A DNA stretch of 64,000 bases from an uncultured Cohaesibacter sp. (GTDB taxonomy: Bacteria > Pseudomonadota > Alphaproteobacteria > Rhizobiales > Cohaesibacteraceae). The notes beneath the pieces are model-generated. The model saw only the letters and a program-made list of their open reading frames with translations. It made no database searches and had not been told where the DNA came from. A program made the position numbers and the translations under genes. Below are positions 8,202 through 17,249 of the stretch, piece after piece. Every line of letters starts with the position of its first letter. The first letter of the stretch is position 1. The DNA lies in contig NZ_OY781091.1 in assembly GCF_963676275.1 (NCBI RefSeq), forward strand, positions 3,512,775 to 3,576,774. Reading direction: 5' to 3'.

Positions 8202-9685
8202 GGGGCCATCTTGCAAAGCAGGCTCGCCAATTGACCCACACCGCGCCGGATCGCAGCCTCATCGCTGGCGGCGAAGCCGAGCAGAAGCCCATGTCGCTTC
8301 TCTGTTCTTCCCGACCAGTAGAGCGAAGAAAGCGCTGATCCCTCCATCCCCGCCTCCAGCATGGCACCAAGCAGCGCGCGATCATCAAGCCCCACCGCCT
8401 TACCACAGAAATAGGCCGGCAACTGGATGCCACCATCAGGCACGACGGGAAGCAGCCAATCGGAGGCCTGCGCGCGCAATTGCTCAACCAGACAATCCCG
8501 CCTTTGCCTGTAGAGACGGTTCATCCGCAGAACATGACTGCGAAAATGCCCCTCGCGGAGAAAATCGCTCAAGGCCCACTGCACCGTAACCGAAGGAACA
8601 GAACCGACATTGCGCAAACAGCGCCCGGCAGCCTCCACCAACCTCTTTGGCACGATGAGATAGGCCACCCGCAAACCGGGATTGAGCGCCTTGGAAAACG
8701 TGCCCATATAGATGACCAGCCCGCGCCGGTCGAGCCCCTGCAGACTTGAAAGCGGCGCACCGGAAAAATGGAACTCGCTGTCATAGTCATCTTCCAGAAT
8801 GAAGCAGTCCCTTTCCTGTGCATAGCGAAGCAAGGCCAGTCGCTCATCCAGCGCCATGACCCGCCCTGTCGGAAATTGATGAGATGGCGAACTATAGATC
8901 AGTCTGGGAATATCGGCCTCGCCTTCCTCCCCTGCCAGCGCCAGATAGGGAGCAGCCGCATCAATCCGGATCGGGAGTGATTTTGCACAGACACCCGCCA
9001 GCGCAGCCGTCATGCCTGCATAGCCCGGCTCTTCATGCAACGCCACGTCACCGGCATCAAGCAACATGCGCGCCACCAGATCCTGCGCGGCTTGCGCCGA
9101 AGAGAGGATCATCACCTGATCCATATCGGCCACCACGCCACGCGCCAGCGCCACATGCTCCAGTATGGCCTCCTTGAGCATTGGCAGCCCGGTATAATGA
9201 GCATATCCCAGAAGCGCCTCGCGCGATGCCACTTGCCGGGCCGCACGCCGCATCAACCGCGCCCAGACATCATGGGGAAATTGGCGCACTTCCGGCATGC
9301 CGGGCAAAAAGGTCATGGACCGCGATTCCTCGCGCCTTGGCACCCCCATCAATCTCAAGGCCGTTTGTGACAGGCGAGCAGACGGAATTGCACCGGCATC
9401 CTCGGCCACCCCATGATGGCTGCCGCGAAATCCCCGCGAGGCTTCACTCACCCGTGTTCCCCTGCGACCATCAGCCTCCAGATATCCCTCAAGACCCAAC
9501 TGCTCATAGGCGAGCAGCACCGTATTGCGCCCCACCCCCAGATCATCAGCCAACTGGCGCGACGCAGGCAGACGGCTTCCCGGTTTCAAACGCCCCCGCT
9601 CGATCAGGTGCCGGATCTGCATGAAAAGCTGTCGCGACAAGCCCTCCCCATCAGTCCGATCCAGAGCAACCAGGCTCGCAAGCAT
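8198..9685 (-). CDS. MocR/PdxR-type GntR-family regulator with aminotransferase domain
   Basis: The 495-residue protein fuses an N-terminal GntR winged helix (about 15-85; PGSRLPASRQLADDLGVGRNTV) to a class I aminotransferase fold (about 125-490). The PLP-lysine region TFSKALNPGLR and YSSPSHQFPTG are visible. MocR proteins sense pyridoxal phosphate or an amino compound and usually control an adjacent divergent gene. Here that gene is a pyridoxamine-oxidase-fold protein starting 102 bp away, so a vitamin B6 or flavin-linked response is plausible. The ligand cannot be named from sequence. The shared intergenic DNA contains repeated TTTTGGCTC elements. Confidence 0.9.
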   Translation of the reverse strand: MLASLVALDRTDGEGLSRQLFMQIRHLIERGRLKPGSRLPASRQLADDLGVGRNTVLLAYEQLGLEGYLEADGRRGTRVSEASRGFRGSHHGVAEDAGAIPSARLSQTALRLMGVPRREESRSMTFLPGMPEVRQFPHDVWARLMRRAARQVASREALLGYAHYTGLPMLKEAILEHVALARGVVADMDQVMILSSAQAAQDLVARMLLDAGDVALHEEPGYAGMTAALAGVCAKSLPIRIDAAAPYLALAGEEGEADIPRLIYSSPSHQFPTGRVMALDERLALLRYAQERDCFILEDDYDSEFHFSGAPLSSLQGLDRRGLVIYMGTFSKALNPGLRVAYLIVPKRLVEAAGRCLRNVGSVPSVTVQWALSDFLREGHFRSHVLRMNRLYRQRRDCLVEQLRAQASDWLLPVVPDGGIQLPAYFCGKAVGLDDRALLGAMLEAGMEGSALSSLYWSGRTEKRHGLLLGFAASDEAAIRRGVGQLASLLCKMAP

Positions 9686-9734
9686 TTTGGCTCCTTCATT
9701 ATTTCATTTTTGGCTCTTCATTTAGAACCAAAAA
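9685..9734. promoter_or_regulatory. Probable MocR operator repeats between divergent genes
   Basis: TTTTGGCTCCTTCATT (9685-9700) recurs as TTTTGGCTCTTCATTT (9708-9723), about two helical turns apart. The second copy also forms an inverted repeat, TTTTTGGCTC (9707-9716) with GAACCAAAAA (9725-9734), one mismatch. MocR operators are commonly direct repeats with an inverted half-site, and this is the only such structure between the two genes. Confidence 0.55.
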
Positions 9735-9787
9735 CAAGTTTCAATCAAGCAAAAGATGCGACGCCTCGACCGACCGAAGGAAGACCA

Positions 9788-10474
9788 ATGACCGACAAAA
9801 AAGACAGCAAGCATAGCGCAAAAGAGACATTCCAGATCACCGAGACCAACAAGATCCGCGTGGCAAAACGCGCCGATTATGACAAGGACACGCTCTTTGC
9901 CATTCTGGATGAAGGCCTGATCGCTGAAGTCGGCTTCGTGCTGGAGAACAAACCCATCGTCCTGCCCATGGTCTATGGGCGCGTTGGTGACCAGCTTTAT
10001 ATTCACGGCGCAAAGGCAGCCCGCATGTTCAAGCAGTTGAAAGAGGGACTGCCCATCTGCCTCAATGTGACGCTTGTCGACGGGCTCGTGGTTGGCCGTT
10101 CCGCCTTTCACCATTCGATGAATTTCCGCTCTGCCAACATCCATGGCACGGCAAGGCTGGTGGAGGACGAGAAGGAAAAATATGACGCACTCGTCGCCAT
10201 CACCGACCATCTGGCCCCTGGTCGCTGGGACGAGACCCGCGAGACCACGCAAAAGGAAATCAACGCGACCTCGGTCATCGCTGTCACCATTGAGCAGGCG
10301 GCCTCCAAGATCCGAACCGGCATGCCGATTGACGATGAAGCGGATTATGACCTTGACCATTGGGCGGGCATTGTTCCCATCAGCACCAGTTTCGGCCCCG
10401 CCATCAATGACAGTCGCCTCAAGCAAGGAATTCCCGTCGCCGAAAGCATTCGCAGATTAACCAGCAGGCGCTAG
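9788..10474 (+). CDS. Pyridoxamine 5'-phosphate oxidase-fold flavin-binding protein
   Basis: The 228-residue protein belongs to the split-barrel FMN-binding superfamily (Nim/PPOX-like). It shows the strand pattern GFVLENKPIVLPMVYGRVGDQLYIHG and later HHSMNFRSANIHGTARLV. The longer open frame from 9413 is rejected: ATG 9788 has GGAAG just upstream, and the extension overlaps the divergent regulator. The control by the neighbouring MocR protein is inferred. The specific substrate is unknown; members bind FMN, F420 or haem and include nitroimidazole reductases. Confidence 0.85.
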   Translation: MTDKKDSKHSAKETFQITETNKIRVAKRADYDKDTLFAILDEGLIAEVGFVLENKPIVLPMVYGRVGDQLYIHGAKAARMFKQLKEGLPICLNVTLVDGLVVGRSAFHHSMNFRSANIHGTARLVEDEKEKYDALVAITDHLAPGRWDETRETTQKEINATSVIAVTIEQAASKIRTGMPIDDEADYDLDHWAGIVPISTSFGPAINDSRLKQGIPVAESIRRLTSRR

Positions 10475-10545
10475 GCAGACGCACAACAGGAATTACGAGC
10501 AGAACAAGAAAAACAACAATTCAAGATCATCCCGGAGAACCGGAA

Positions 10546-10580
10546 GCCCATGAGACAGAACAAATCTCATGGGCATTTTT
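10546..10580 (+). terminator. Rho-independent terminator after the flavin-binding protein
   Basis: GCCCATGAGA (10546-10555) pairs perfectly with TCTCATGGGC (10565-10574) across a 9-nt loop and is followed by ATTTTT. Confidence 0.85.
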
Positions 10581-10907
10581 GTCAGTAAGCGACAACTGCA
10601 AAAGAATTAAATTCGATCTTGTTCGCCAGCAATGGCCCAAGCAGACCAGTTCACACGAACGCTCAAATTCAACCCATGTATAATCTAAATTTTATACGTC
10701 ATTGATTAAAATATAATCAGACATTTGATCTACAACAATAGTCCATATCCGTAAAAAACATGATCGTCCAAAATTAAAATGACACAACCAAGGATAAATA
10801 ACTGAAATTAATCCAAAATAAACCAGTCATTAAGGGATGCAGCAAAGAATAAGGGCCAAATCTCTTTGTCACCTGGGGGGACTTTTCTCTCATCAACGAG
10901 GCATAAC
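10581..10907. other. AT-rich intergenic leader of the chemoreceptor gene
   Basis: About 330 bp with much lower GC than its neighbours and no credible reading frame. It must contain the promoter of the chemoreceptor gene, but I could not pick one of the several AT-rich candidates. Confidence 0.6.
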
Positions 10908-12590
10908 ATGGCTTTCAAGAATCTTTCCATCGTTCACAAAATGCTCAGCGTTGTGGCTCTGTTGAGTCTGGCCGCTGCAGGTATCGCTTGGGTGTCCTAT
11001 ACCCAATTGACATCGCTCTCCCAGACTTTCTCGCAAGTTGGCCAATCCGAAGAAGCAGCCCGCGAAGCGATGGATCTGCGCATCGACATCGTCGCCATTT
11101 CGCGCATGACCTACCAGTTGGCCACAGAGCCACAGGAAGCATCCTCCTATCACGCTCAAAACAAGAAGCGTGCTGACGAAATGCTGGGCCGATTGCCCAA
11201 GCTGGAGAATGTTGCCAACAGCACCGAAAAGCAGCAGCTTCAGGATATCAGAACCTCGTTGAATGCCTATTTCGGCAAGATCGATGAGATGATCAGCACT
11301 GCGGAGAAAGACCCCAATGACACAGCCGCCATCAAGGCTGCGCTTGACAATGCCCTCTCCGGCCAGAAAGACGTGACCGCGAAGGTCAAGGTCTACAGCA
11401 ACTATTCGGGTGAACTGATGGCGACCAAGCGCCAGAATTCTGCCGAGCATGCCGCTTTTGCCTCCCAGAGCATTCTGTTCACGGCCCTGATCGCCATCAT
11501 ATTGGGCATCGCCATTGCGGTCGTCATCGCCAACTATGGCATTTCACGACCAATCGGACGCATCGTTCGCATTCTCAAATCACTGGCCGAAGGCGCTGAT
11601 GTCAGCGAAATTCAGGGCGCTGACCGCAAGGATGAAATCGGTCAGCTCGCCAAGGCTGCTCTGTTCTTCAAGGAGCAGTCTGAAGAGAACCGCCGCATCA
11701 CGGCTGCAAGCGAAAGCCAGAAGGCACAAGCAGAAGAACAACAGCGCGCCCTGCTGCACAAGATGGCACAGGATTTCGAACAATCCGTCGGCAGCATCGT
11801 CAACAGCGTTTCCTCTGCATCCAGTCAGCTTGAAGCCTTCGCCAAAGAAATGTATAACAACGCGCAAAAGACTTCGCACCAGTCCGAAACCGTTGCAACA
11901 GCATCTCAGGAAGCCTCCTCGAATGTTCAGACCGTTGCTGCAGCAACCGAGGAATTGACCGCTTCCGTTCACGAGATCACCACGCAGGTGGACCAGTCCA
12001 ACCAGATGTCACAAACCGCAGCACGTGACGCGGATTCTGCCGCTGAAAAGGTGCATGGCCTGTCATCTTCGGCGCAAAAGATTGGCGATATTGTTGAACT
12101 CATCAATGGCATTGCCGAACAGACCAACCTGCTCGCCCTGAACGCCACCATCGAGGCCGCCCGCGCGGGTGAGGCTGGCAAGGGCTTTGCGGTTGTTGCC
12201 GCCGAGGTCAAGCAGCTGGCTGACCAGACCAGCAAGGCAACGACTGAAATCGCCACCCAGATCACGGAAATTCAGAGTTCGACCACGGATTCCGCCTCTG
12301 CCATCAATGGTGTGGCCGAGACCATCAACCAGATGAACCAGATTTCCGCAGCGGTTGCCACCGCAGTCGAGGAACAGGCCGCAGCGACGCAGGAAATCGC
12401 GCGCAATGTTCAGCAGGCAGCCTCCGGCACATCCGAAGTGACCAGCGCCATTGGCCTTGTCACCGATGCCGCAGGCAATTCCAGCAAAACCGCCAATCAG
12501 GTATTGGCCGCAGCTGGCGAGCTTGCCAAACAGTCCGACAGCCTGCGCGGCGAGCTGGACAAGTTCCTCTCCACCATTCGGGCTGCCTGA
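10908..12590 (+). CDS. Methyl-accepting chemotaxis protein
   Basis: This is a 560-residue transmembrane chemoreceptor. TM1 lies at about 10-30 and TM2 at about 187-210 ([19 protein letters not shown]), framing a helical periplasmic sensor. A HAMP domain begins at GISRPIG and the signalling domain contains the hairpin tip [31 protein letters not shown]. It passes ligand information to CheA and CheW. ATG 10908 is chosen over the upstream frame because GAGG sits 8 nt ahead. There is no C-terminal CheR/CheB-binding pentapeptide; it ends at LSTIRAA. It stands alone without che genes, and its ligand is unknown. Confidence 0.93.
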   Translation: MAFKNLSIVHKMLSVVALLSLAAAGIAWVSYTQLTSLSQTFSQVGQSEEAAREAMDLRIDIVAISRMTYQLATEPQEASSYHAQNKKRADEMLGRLPKLENVANSTEKQQLQDIRTSLNAYFGKIDEMISTAEKDPNDTAAIKAALDNALSGQKDVTAKVKVYSNYSGELMATKRQNSAEHAAFASQSILFTALIAIILGIAIAVVIANYGISRPIGRIVRILKSLAEGADVSEIQGADRKDEIGQLAKAALFFKEQSEENRRITAASESQKAQAEEQQRALLHKMAQDFEQSVGSIVNSVSSASSQLEAFAKEMYNNAQKTSHQSETVATASQEASSNVQTVAAATEELTASVHEITTQVDQSNQMSQTAARDADSAAEKVHGLSSSAQKIGDIVELINGIAEQTNLLALNATIEAARAGEAGKGFAVVAAEVKQLADQTSKATTEIATQITEIQSSTTDSASAINGVAETINQMNQISAAVATAVEEQAAATQEIARNVQQAASGTSEVTSAIGLVTDAAGNSSKTANQVLAAAGELAKQSDSLRGELDKFLSTIRAA

Positions 12591-12644
12591 TCAGGCGGAG
12601 AGCTTGCACGCGCATCGCGCCGTGCCCATAGCAAAATGCGACGA

Positions 12645-12675
12645 GGGAGCCGATATGTCATCCGGCTCCCTTTTT
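12645..12675 (+). terminator. Terminator of the first chemoreceptor gene
   Basis: GGGAGCCG (12645-12652) pairs with CGGCTCCC (12663-12670) and is followed by TTTTT. Confidence 0.85.
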
Positions 12676-12676
12676 G

Positions 12677-12735
12677 CTTTTTGGCCAATCCTTTATGGCC
12701 AGATCCTTTTTGGCCCGATCCCTTATGACGAGTGA
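12677..12735. repeat. 15-bp degenerate tandem repeat (3+ units)
   Basis: Units are CTTTTTGGCCAATC (12677-12690), CTTTATGGCCAGATC (12691-12705) and CTTTTTGGCCCGATC (12706-12720), with a decayed fourth unit. The array starts directly after the terminator T-run. No frame through it looks coding. Confidence 0.75.
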
Positions 12736-12923
12736 GCAATCCCTTGACATGCAGAAGGCTTGCGCCTATAGCCCCTTGTGGTTGCAGACGCCTGCCGCTC
12801 GCGGCCCTTCGGGCTTTGGTGAAGATCTGTCATTCTCTGATACATTCAGCCCCTCATGCATTTCATGCGGGTGGCAATGCGAGCCCCGTCCATTTCCCGA
12901 AATGCATTTGACTGGAGGCCGAG

Positions 12924-13388
12924 ATGTCATCAGACAGCTCAAGCGATCTATCAACGCCCGACAGAACGGGCCCCATCAGCATCTCTACAGCAAAGAGACA
13001 GGCGAAATTGTTGCGCAGCAAACTGGCAGCAGACGGAACCGACATTTCTCACAGCAAGTCACTGGAGCTTGTCGCCCGGCAGCATGGTTTCAGAGACTGG
13101 AACACCCTTTTTGCCCACCTTGGCAATCGCCCCGCGCCCGCATGGCAGATCGGAGACCGGGTTTGCGGTCTTTATCTCTCGCAGCGCTTTGAAGCGGAAA
13201 TCATTGCGGTCAAAAAGATCTCCGATGGCTGGTTCAGACTAACTTTCCAGTTTGATCAACCGGTCGATGTCATCACCTTCGAGAGCATGAGCAACTATCG
13301 CTCGCGCACCACGCAAGTGATCGGGCCCGATGGCACCACCCGCGAGAAGACATCCAATGGCCGCCCGCACATGATACTGGAGCTTTAG
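12924..13388 (+). CDS. Glyoxalase-related (GRLP-type) domain protein
   Basis: The 154-residue soluble protein has a polar Ser/Asp-rich start, then a helical segment at about 20-70 (STAKRQAKLLRSKL ... SLELVARQHGFRDWNTLFAHLG). That segment resembles the small glyoxalase-related domain often found in alphaproteobacterial proteins of unknown role. The C-terminal half is beta-rich (GDRVCGLYLSQRFEAEIIAV). GGAGG lies 5 nt before ATG 12924. Its gene converges on the amidase gene, and both stop codons lie in one inverted repeat. Function unknown; the domain call is from memory of the family. Confidence 0.65.
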   Translation: MSSDSSSDLSTPDRTGPISISTAKRQAKLLRSKLAADGTDISHSKSLELVARQHGFRDWNTLFAHLGNRPAPAWQIGDRVCGLYLSQRFEAEIIAVKKISDGWFRLTFQFDQPVDVITFESMSNYRSRTTQVIGPDGTTREKTSNGRPHMILEL

Positions 13389-13451
13389 GGCTGCGGCCCA
13401 CCATCCTCACAAAAGGATCATCAGCGAGAATTGTCGCGCGGCCCTAAAGCT
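13381..13451. repeat. Inverted repeat holding both convergent stop codons
   Basis: AGCTTTAGGGC (13381-13391) and GCCCTAAAGCT (13441-13451) are perfect complements. The TAG in the left arm ends the gene at 13388, and the matching triplet in the right arm ends the opposing gene at 13444. A smaller ATCC/GGAT hairpin lies between. It may act as a shared transcript end, although neither arm is followed by a T-run. Confidence 0.6.
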
Positions 13452-14190
13452 TGGGCAGCGCGGCATTGAGCTTGTAGAGCATGGAGATGGTTGTCGTATC
13501 GGCAACCCCGTCCACCCGTTCGGGCCTGAAATGCATCTGGAACGAACGCACGACCATTTCGGTCTGCTCGTCAAACACGCCGGTAATCGGCACATTGTAG
13601 CCATAGATGGCAAGCATTGACTGCAAGGCCTGAATCGGCTGGCCTTCATCTCCCATCTGGAAAAAACGCCCACCACCGGTGATCTCCGGATCGGCCCAGT
13701 GGCCAACGCCAGCCGCGGCCAGTTGCTTCCAGGGGAATTTCACCCCCGGATCAATCTTGCGCCCCGGCGACACGTCGGAATGGCCCAGCACCCGAAAATT
13801 CGGGATCTCGTTGCGGGCAATTATATCCAAGCAGAGCATATGCAAGACATCAAGCTGCTTTTCGGCAAAATCCTCATGTCCGGCATTGGCAATCTCGATG
13901 CCGATCGAACAGCTGTTTATGTCCGTTTCGCCCTTCCAGTAGGCCTCACCGGCATGCCAAGCCCGCTTGGTCTCATCGACCATCTGGATGATGGTCCCGT
14001 CCCTGTGCAGATAATAATGGGCAGAGACTGCGCTTTCAGGATTGCAGAGCCAATCCAGCGCCTGCGCATCATCTTCCATGCCGGTATAATGGAGCAACAG
14101 CATATCGGCCTTGCGACCATCCTTGCGCTCACCGAAATTTGGGGAAGGCCTGTCTTCACAAGCGCAATTGGTCTGAGCTTCAAACGGCAT
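13444..14190 (-). CDS. AmpD-like N-acetylmuramoyl-L-alanine amidase with peptidoglycan-binding domain
   Basis: This enzyme class cleaves the MurNAc-L-Ala bond. The 248-residue protein has an Amidase_2 domain (about 20-160) with zinc ligand candidates in LLLHYTGM and LGHSDVSPGRKIDPG, plus AHYYLHRDG and the SIGIEIAN block. A helical peptidoglycan-binding repeat follows at about 180-240. No signal peptide is seen, as in cytoplasmic AmpD, so recycling of anhydro-muropeptides is the likely role. The start is ATG 14190, preceded by GGAG at 8 nt; the frame extends to 14202. Confidence 0.9.
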   Translation of the reverse strand: MPFEAQTNCACEDRPSPNFGERKDGRKADMLLLHYTGMEDDAQALDWLCNPESAVSAHYYLHRDGTIIQMVDETKRAWHAGEAYWKGETDINSCSIGIEIANAGHEDFAEKQLDVLHMLCLDIIARNEIPNFRVLGHSDVSPGRKIDPGVKFPWKQLAAAGVGHWADPEITGGGRFFQMGDEGQPIQALQSMLAIYGYNVPITGVFDEQTEMVVRSFQMHFRPERVDGVADTTTISMLYKLNAALPKL

Positions 14191-14264
14191 GATCGTCTCC
14201 ATGAAACCGCAATTGGGAGCAAATAGGACAAGGGCCCGGGCGCCAGCCTCGGACCGGGCATTTC

Positions 14265-14975
14265 TTAGCGTAAGCCGCGCTCAAGCTCAATCATCGACCA
14301 TGCATTATTGATAGAAGCCAGCTTTTCGGTGGAGATCCGGACAAATTCTTCCGGCACCCCGCGCGCGATCAGCCGGTCAGGATGGTTCTCCCGCACCAGT
14401 TTGCGATAATGGCTTTTCAGTTCCTTGTCGCTCATGGAACGCTCGGCTTCAAGGATCGTGTAGGGATCCTGCTCATCGGGCTTCACATGGCTCATCTTGA
14501 TGCGCTCGAAGCAGCGCTCGGGGATACCGAAAATCTCGGCGACATGCTCCAGATAGAGCATTTCCCTGTTATGCATGACCCCATCGGCACCCGCGATCAG
14601 GAAAAGCCCGTCAAGTATATCGGTGAGCGGTGCCAGATCATCTTCATACAGATCCGCAATCTGCTTGGCATAGGCCTCATAACCGGCCACATCCCTCTTG
14701 GCGAGGTTGAACATGCGGGCAACATTGCGCTCCTCTCCCTCAGGGATCGAAAAGAGCGTCTGAAATGCATTGATCTCATCCTGCGTGACGACGCCATCGG
14801 CCTTGGCCATTTTGGCCGACAGGGCAATCACCGCAATCGTAAAGGTAAGTTGTTTGCGATCGATACCGCTACCGAGCCCGCGAACGGTGGAGGCCACTTT
14901 TTCCACGAAATGGGAAATCGCCTCACTCTGGCGCAGATCATCAATCAAATTGCCGATATGGCTCCAAATGCTCAT
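14265..14975 (-). CDS. TerB-DnaJ domain protein (DjlA-like)
   Basis: The 236-residue protein combines an N-terminal TerB-like all-helical domain (about 45-150; AKMAKADGVVTQDEI and ADGVMHNREMLYLE, the typical acidic repeats) with a C-terminal J domain (about 170-232) carrying the HPD tripeptide in ENHPDRL. This is the DjlA layout, but no N-terminal membrane helix is present, so it is probably soluble. It would stimulate DnaK on an unknown client. It lies 74 bp upstream of the AmpD-like gene on the same strand. Confidence 0.87.
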   Translation of the reverse strand: MSIWSHIGNLIDDLRQSEAISHFVEKVASTVRGLGSGIDRKQLTFTIAVIALSAKMAKADGVVTQDEINAFQTLFSIPEGEERNVARMFNLAKRDVAGYEAYAKQIADLYEDDLAPLTDILDGLFLIAGADGVMHNREMLYLEHVAEIFGIPERCFERIKMSHVKPDEQDPYTILEAERSMSDKELKSHYRKLVRENHPDRLIARGVPEEFVRISTEKLASINNAWSMIELERGLR

Positions 14976-15151
14976 CAGAATTCCTGACCAATTCTTGCTT
15001 GAACGCCTTCACACAGCGCCCCCGACTGCGTCCCAAAGGGCAACTTAGGCTATGCGCTTGCGAAATACGAGCGATTGATAGCCAAAAGATGGCATTTTGA
15101 TCCAATGATCCAGCTTTCGGGCGTAAATGTGAAAAAAGCGCCCCGATACCA

Positions 15152-15853
15152 TCACTGGCAGACACGCCAGATCCCTTCCTTGCCATGGCGGCCATGGTCC
15201 AGATGGATGTGATTCTGGTGATATTTATCCCCGCCCGGGCCGATAACGGTGGTGAAATAGCGACAGGCTTTCCGGTTGATCGCGCGTAGGAATTTGCCCT
15301 TACGCCCCCATTTTGGCCAATCATCCTCAATGCTCAGCACCGTACCATCACGCAGCACGAAAGCACTGATATCAATGGCATTGGCATAGCCATGCTCGGA
15401 CAGTTTCGCGCCGCGCTGATTGTTGCGTGGACGACAGGAATAGGAAGCGGCAACCCTGATTTCGGCAACAGGTTGCCCTAGCATCTGCAAGGCTTGAGGC
15501 TGCACCACTTCGGTGAAATAGCGCTGCAACTGGGAGGCCACAACGCAATTCGTCACGGCAGCAACATTGAACTGCACCGGATTTGCGCCGCCAACAGCCG
15601 TAACGCTGAAGGGCGCTTCCTGACCGCAGCCCCATTTGCCCGAAATGGCCGGCATGGCCTCCGCGCTGACCTGCCCGGCAAGGATCATCGGGCAATAGCT
15701 CGCCGAGATGGCCTCATCAGGCCAGATCGCCTCATTCTGCAACTCGGCCTGGGAAATCTCTTCAAGATCATGAAAGCTGCCGCAGCCATTCAGAACCAGA
15801 ACCACGGCCAGCAACGCCAGCGCGCGATGCTTCACAAACTCGAGCTTGATCAT
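15152..15853 (-). CDS. Extensin-family lipoprotein
   Basis: The 233-residue precursor begins MIKLEFVKHRALALLAVVLVLNGC, a lipoprotein signal with lipobox LNGC, so envelope anchoring is expected. The C-terminal two thirds is the extensin-like domain, seen in YSCRPRNNQRGAKLSEHGYANAIDIS and HQNHIHLD. Its conserved His and Asp resemble zinc peptidases of the VanY/MepA type, so peptidoglycan hydrolysis is possible but unproven. The start at 15853 gives a proper signal peptide; the open frame from 15904 adds 17 unlikely residues. Confidence 0.85.
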   Translation of the reverse strand: MIKLEFVKHRALALLAVVLVLNGCGSFHDLEEISQAELQNEAIWPDEAISASYCPMILAGQVSAEAMPAISGKWGCGQEAPFSVTAVGGANPVQFNVAAVTNCVVASQLQRYFTEVVQPQALQMLGQPVAEIRVAASYSCRPRNNQRGAKLSEHGYANAIDISAFVLRDGTVLSIEDDWPKWGRKGKFLRAINRKACRYFTTVIGPGGDKYHQNHIHLDHGRHGKEGIWRVCQ

Positions 15854-15927
15854 ATTTTGATTCCCGCTTGCAGCCATATACAATATGGCGCATCCTGAGA
15901 GCAAAAGGTTAACATAAAGGCAGCGTT

Positions 15928-17226
15928 ATGGCTCAAGCATCACAAGAGAAAGAACTCGTCGCACCGGTCAGTCTTCTTGCAACGCTCAAAGCGATAGATG
16001 CTGGCACCATCACCCCGGCCCAGTCGATAGAAGCCTGCCTTGAGCGACTGGCCATTGCCGAACAGACCATACATGCCTTTGTTTCCATCAATGGCCACGC
16101 CAGAGCGGAAGCGGAACAGGCGCAAGGCCCCCTCGCCGGAATCGCATTGGCCGTCAAGGACATAATCGAAACCCAGAAACTGGCAACCGAGTATAATTCG
16201 CCCATCTATCGCAGCCATGAACCGGCCCGGGACGCAGCGCTCGTCACCATGGCGAAGAAAGCGGGCAGCAGTGTGATCGGCAAATCTGCGACCACCGAAT
16301 TCGCCTTTCTTGACCCTTGCGCGACGCGCAACCCGCACAATCCCGACCATACGCCCGGCGGCTCTTCCTCCGGCTCGGCCGCAGCCGTGGCTGCTGGTAT
16401 GGCGCATCTGGCCTTTGGCACCCAGACCGGAGGCTCCATCATCCGGCCCGCGGCCTATTGCGGGGTCACCGGCTACAAACCCAGTTACGGCCTGCTGCCG
16501 AAAGTCGGCATCAAGGATTTTTCATGGACGCTGGACACCGCAGGCTTGTTTGCAGCCAAGGTCGCCGATTGCGCCTTTGCCGCTTCGGCCATCACCAGAC
16601 GCAAGCTCACGATCAACCCGGAAGCAGATTTCAGACTCCCCAGACTGGGCGTAATCCGCTGCCGCATTTGGCAGGATGCAGACCCCGACTATGTTGCCCG
16701 TTTCGATGACTTGATCAGCAGTCTCAAACGCTTCGGCACCGAGGTGATAGAGCTGGAGCCGAGCGAGCATTTTCTCGCCGCCTTCAATGCCCACCAGATC
16801 ATTCAGGATTTCGAAGCCGCTCAGTCACTGGCATGGGAATATGCCAACCATGCCGATCAGCTCAGCCCACTGCTAAGGCATACGCTGGACTTTGCACAGA
16901 CCATCACCCCGTCCGATTATGACGAGGCCCGCATTTGCGCCACGGCTGCAAGACGGGAAATGAGCGAGCAATTCGAAGATGTCGATGCCCTGCTCAGCCT
17001 TTCAGCCCCCGGCCCGGCTCCCAAAGGCCTGACAACAACCGGCTCGCCGATATTCAACCGCATCTGGACGCTTCTGCGCACCCCATGCCTGAATGTGACC
17101 GGCCTTGAAACAGCCGATGGCCTGCCTCTCGGCGTGCAGGTCATCGGCCCGCAAGGGGAAGATCCTGTAACCCTTCAGATCGCCCATTGGCTGGAGGGAG
17201 CCATCGCACGGCATGTAAAGGGCTGA
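15928..17226 (+). CDS. Amidase-signature family hydrolase
   Basis: This 432-residue enzyme has the Ser-cisSer-Lys triad of the amidase signature family. The lysine is in AVKDIIE (about residue 72), the cis-serine in GGSSSGSAAA (about 150) and the nucleophile in GTQTGGSIIRPA (about 170). The motif GYKPSYG follows. Relatives include GatA, allophanate hydrolase AtzF and aliphatic or aryl amidases. No gatB or gatC is nearby, so it is probably a free catabolic amidase with unknown substrate. AAAGG lies 7 nt before ATG 15928. The stop codon lies inside an 18-bp repeat. Confidence 0.88.
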   Translation: MAQASQEKELVAPVSLLATLKAIDAGTITPAQSIEACLERLAIAEQTIHAFVSINGHARAEAEQAQGPLAGIALAVKDIIETQKLATEYNSPIYRSHEPARDAALVTMAKKAGSSVIGKSATTEFAFLDPCATRNPHNPDHTPGGSSSGSAAAVAAGMAHLAFGTQTGGSIIRPAAYCGVTGYKPSYGLLPKVGIKDFSWTLDTAGLFAAKVADCAFAASAITRRKLTINPEADFRLPRLGVIRCRIWQDADPDYVARFDDLISSLKRFGTEVIELEPSEHFLAAFNAHQIIQDFEAAQSLAWEYANHADQLSPLLRHTLDFAQTITPSDYDEARICATAARREMSEQFEDVDALLSLSAPGPAPKGLTTTGSPIFNRIWTLLRTPCLNVTGLETADGLPLGVQVIGPQGEDPVTLQIAHWLEGAIARHVKG

Positions 17227-17249
17227 TACTGATAAAGGGCTGATACTGG
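17217..17249. repeat. 18-bp direct repeat across the amidase stop codon
   Basis: AAAGGGCTGATACTG occurs at 17217-17231 and again at 17235-17249. The first copy contains the amidase TGA at 17224-17226. The following 40 bp continue as degenerate CTGATxCTG motifs. Confidence 0.6.

Noticed and set aside
7987-8234. Short plus-strand frames
   Set aside because: They lie in the RNase P RNA gene and encode nothing recognisable.
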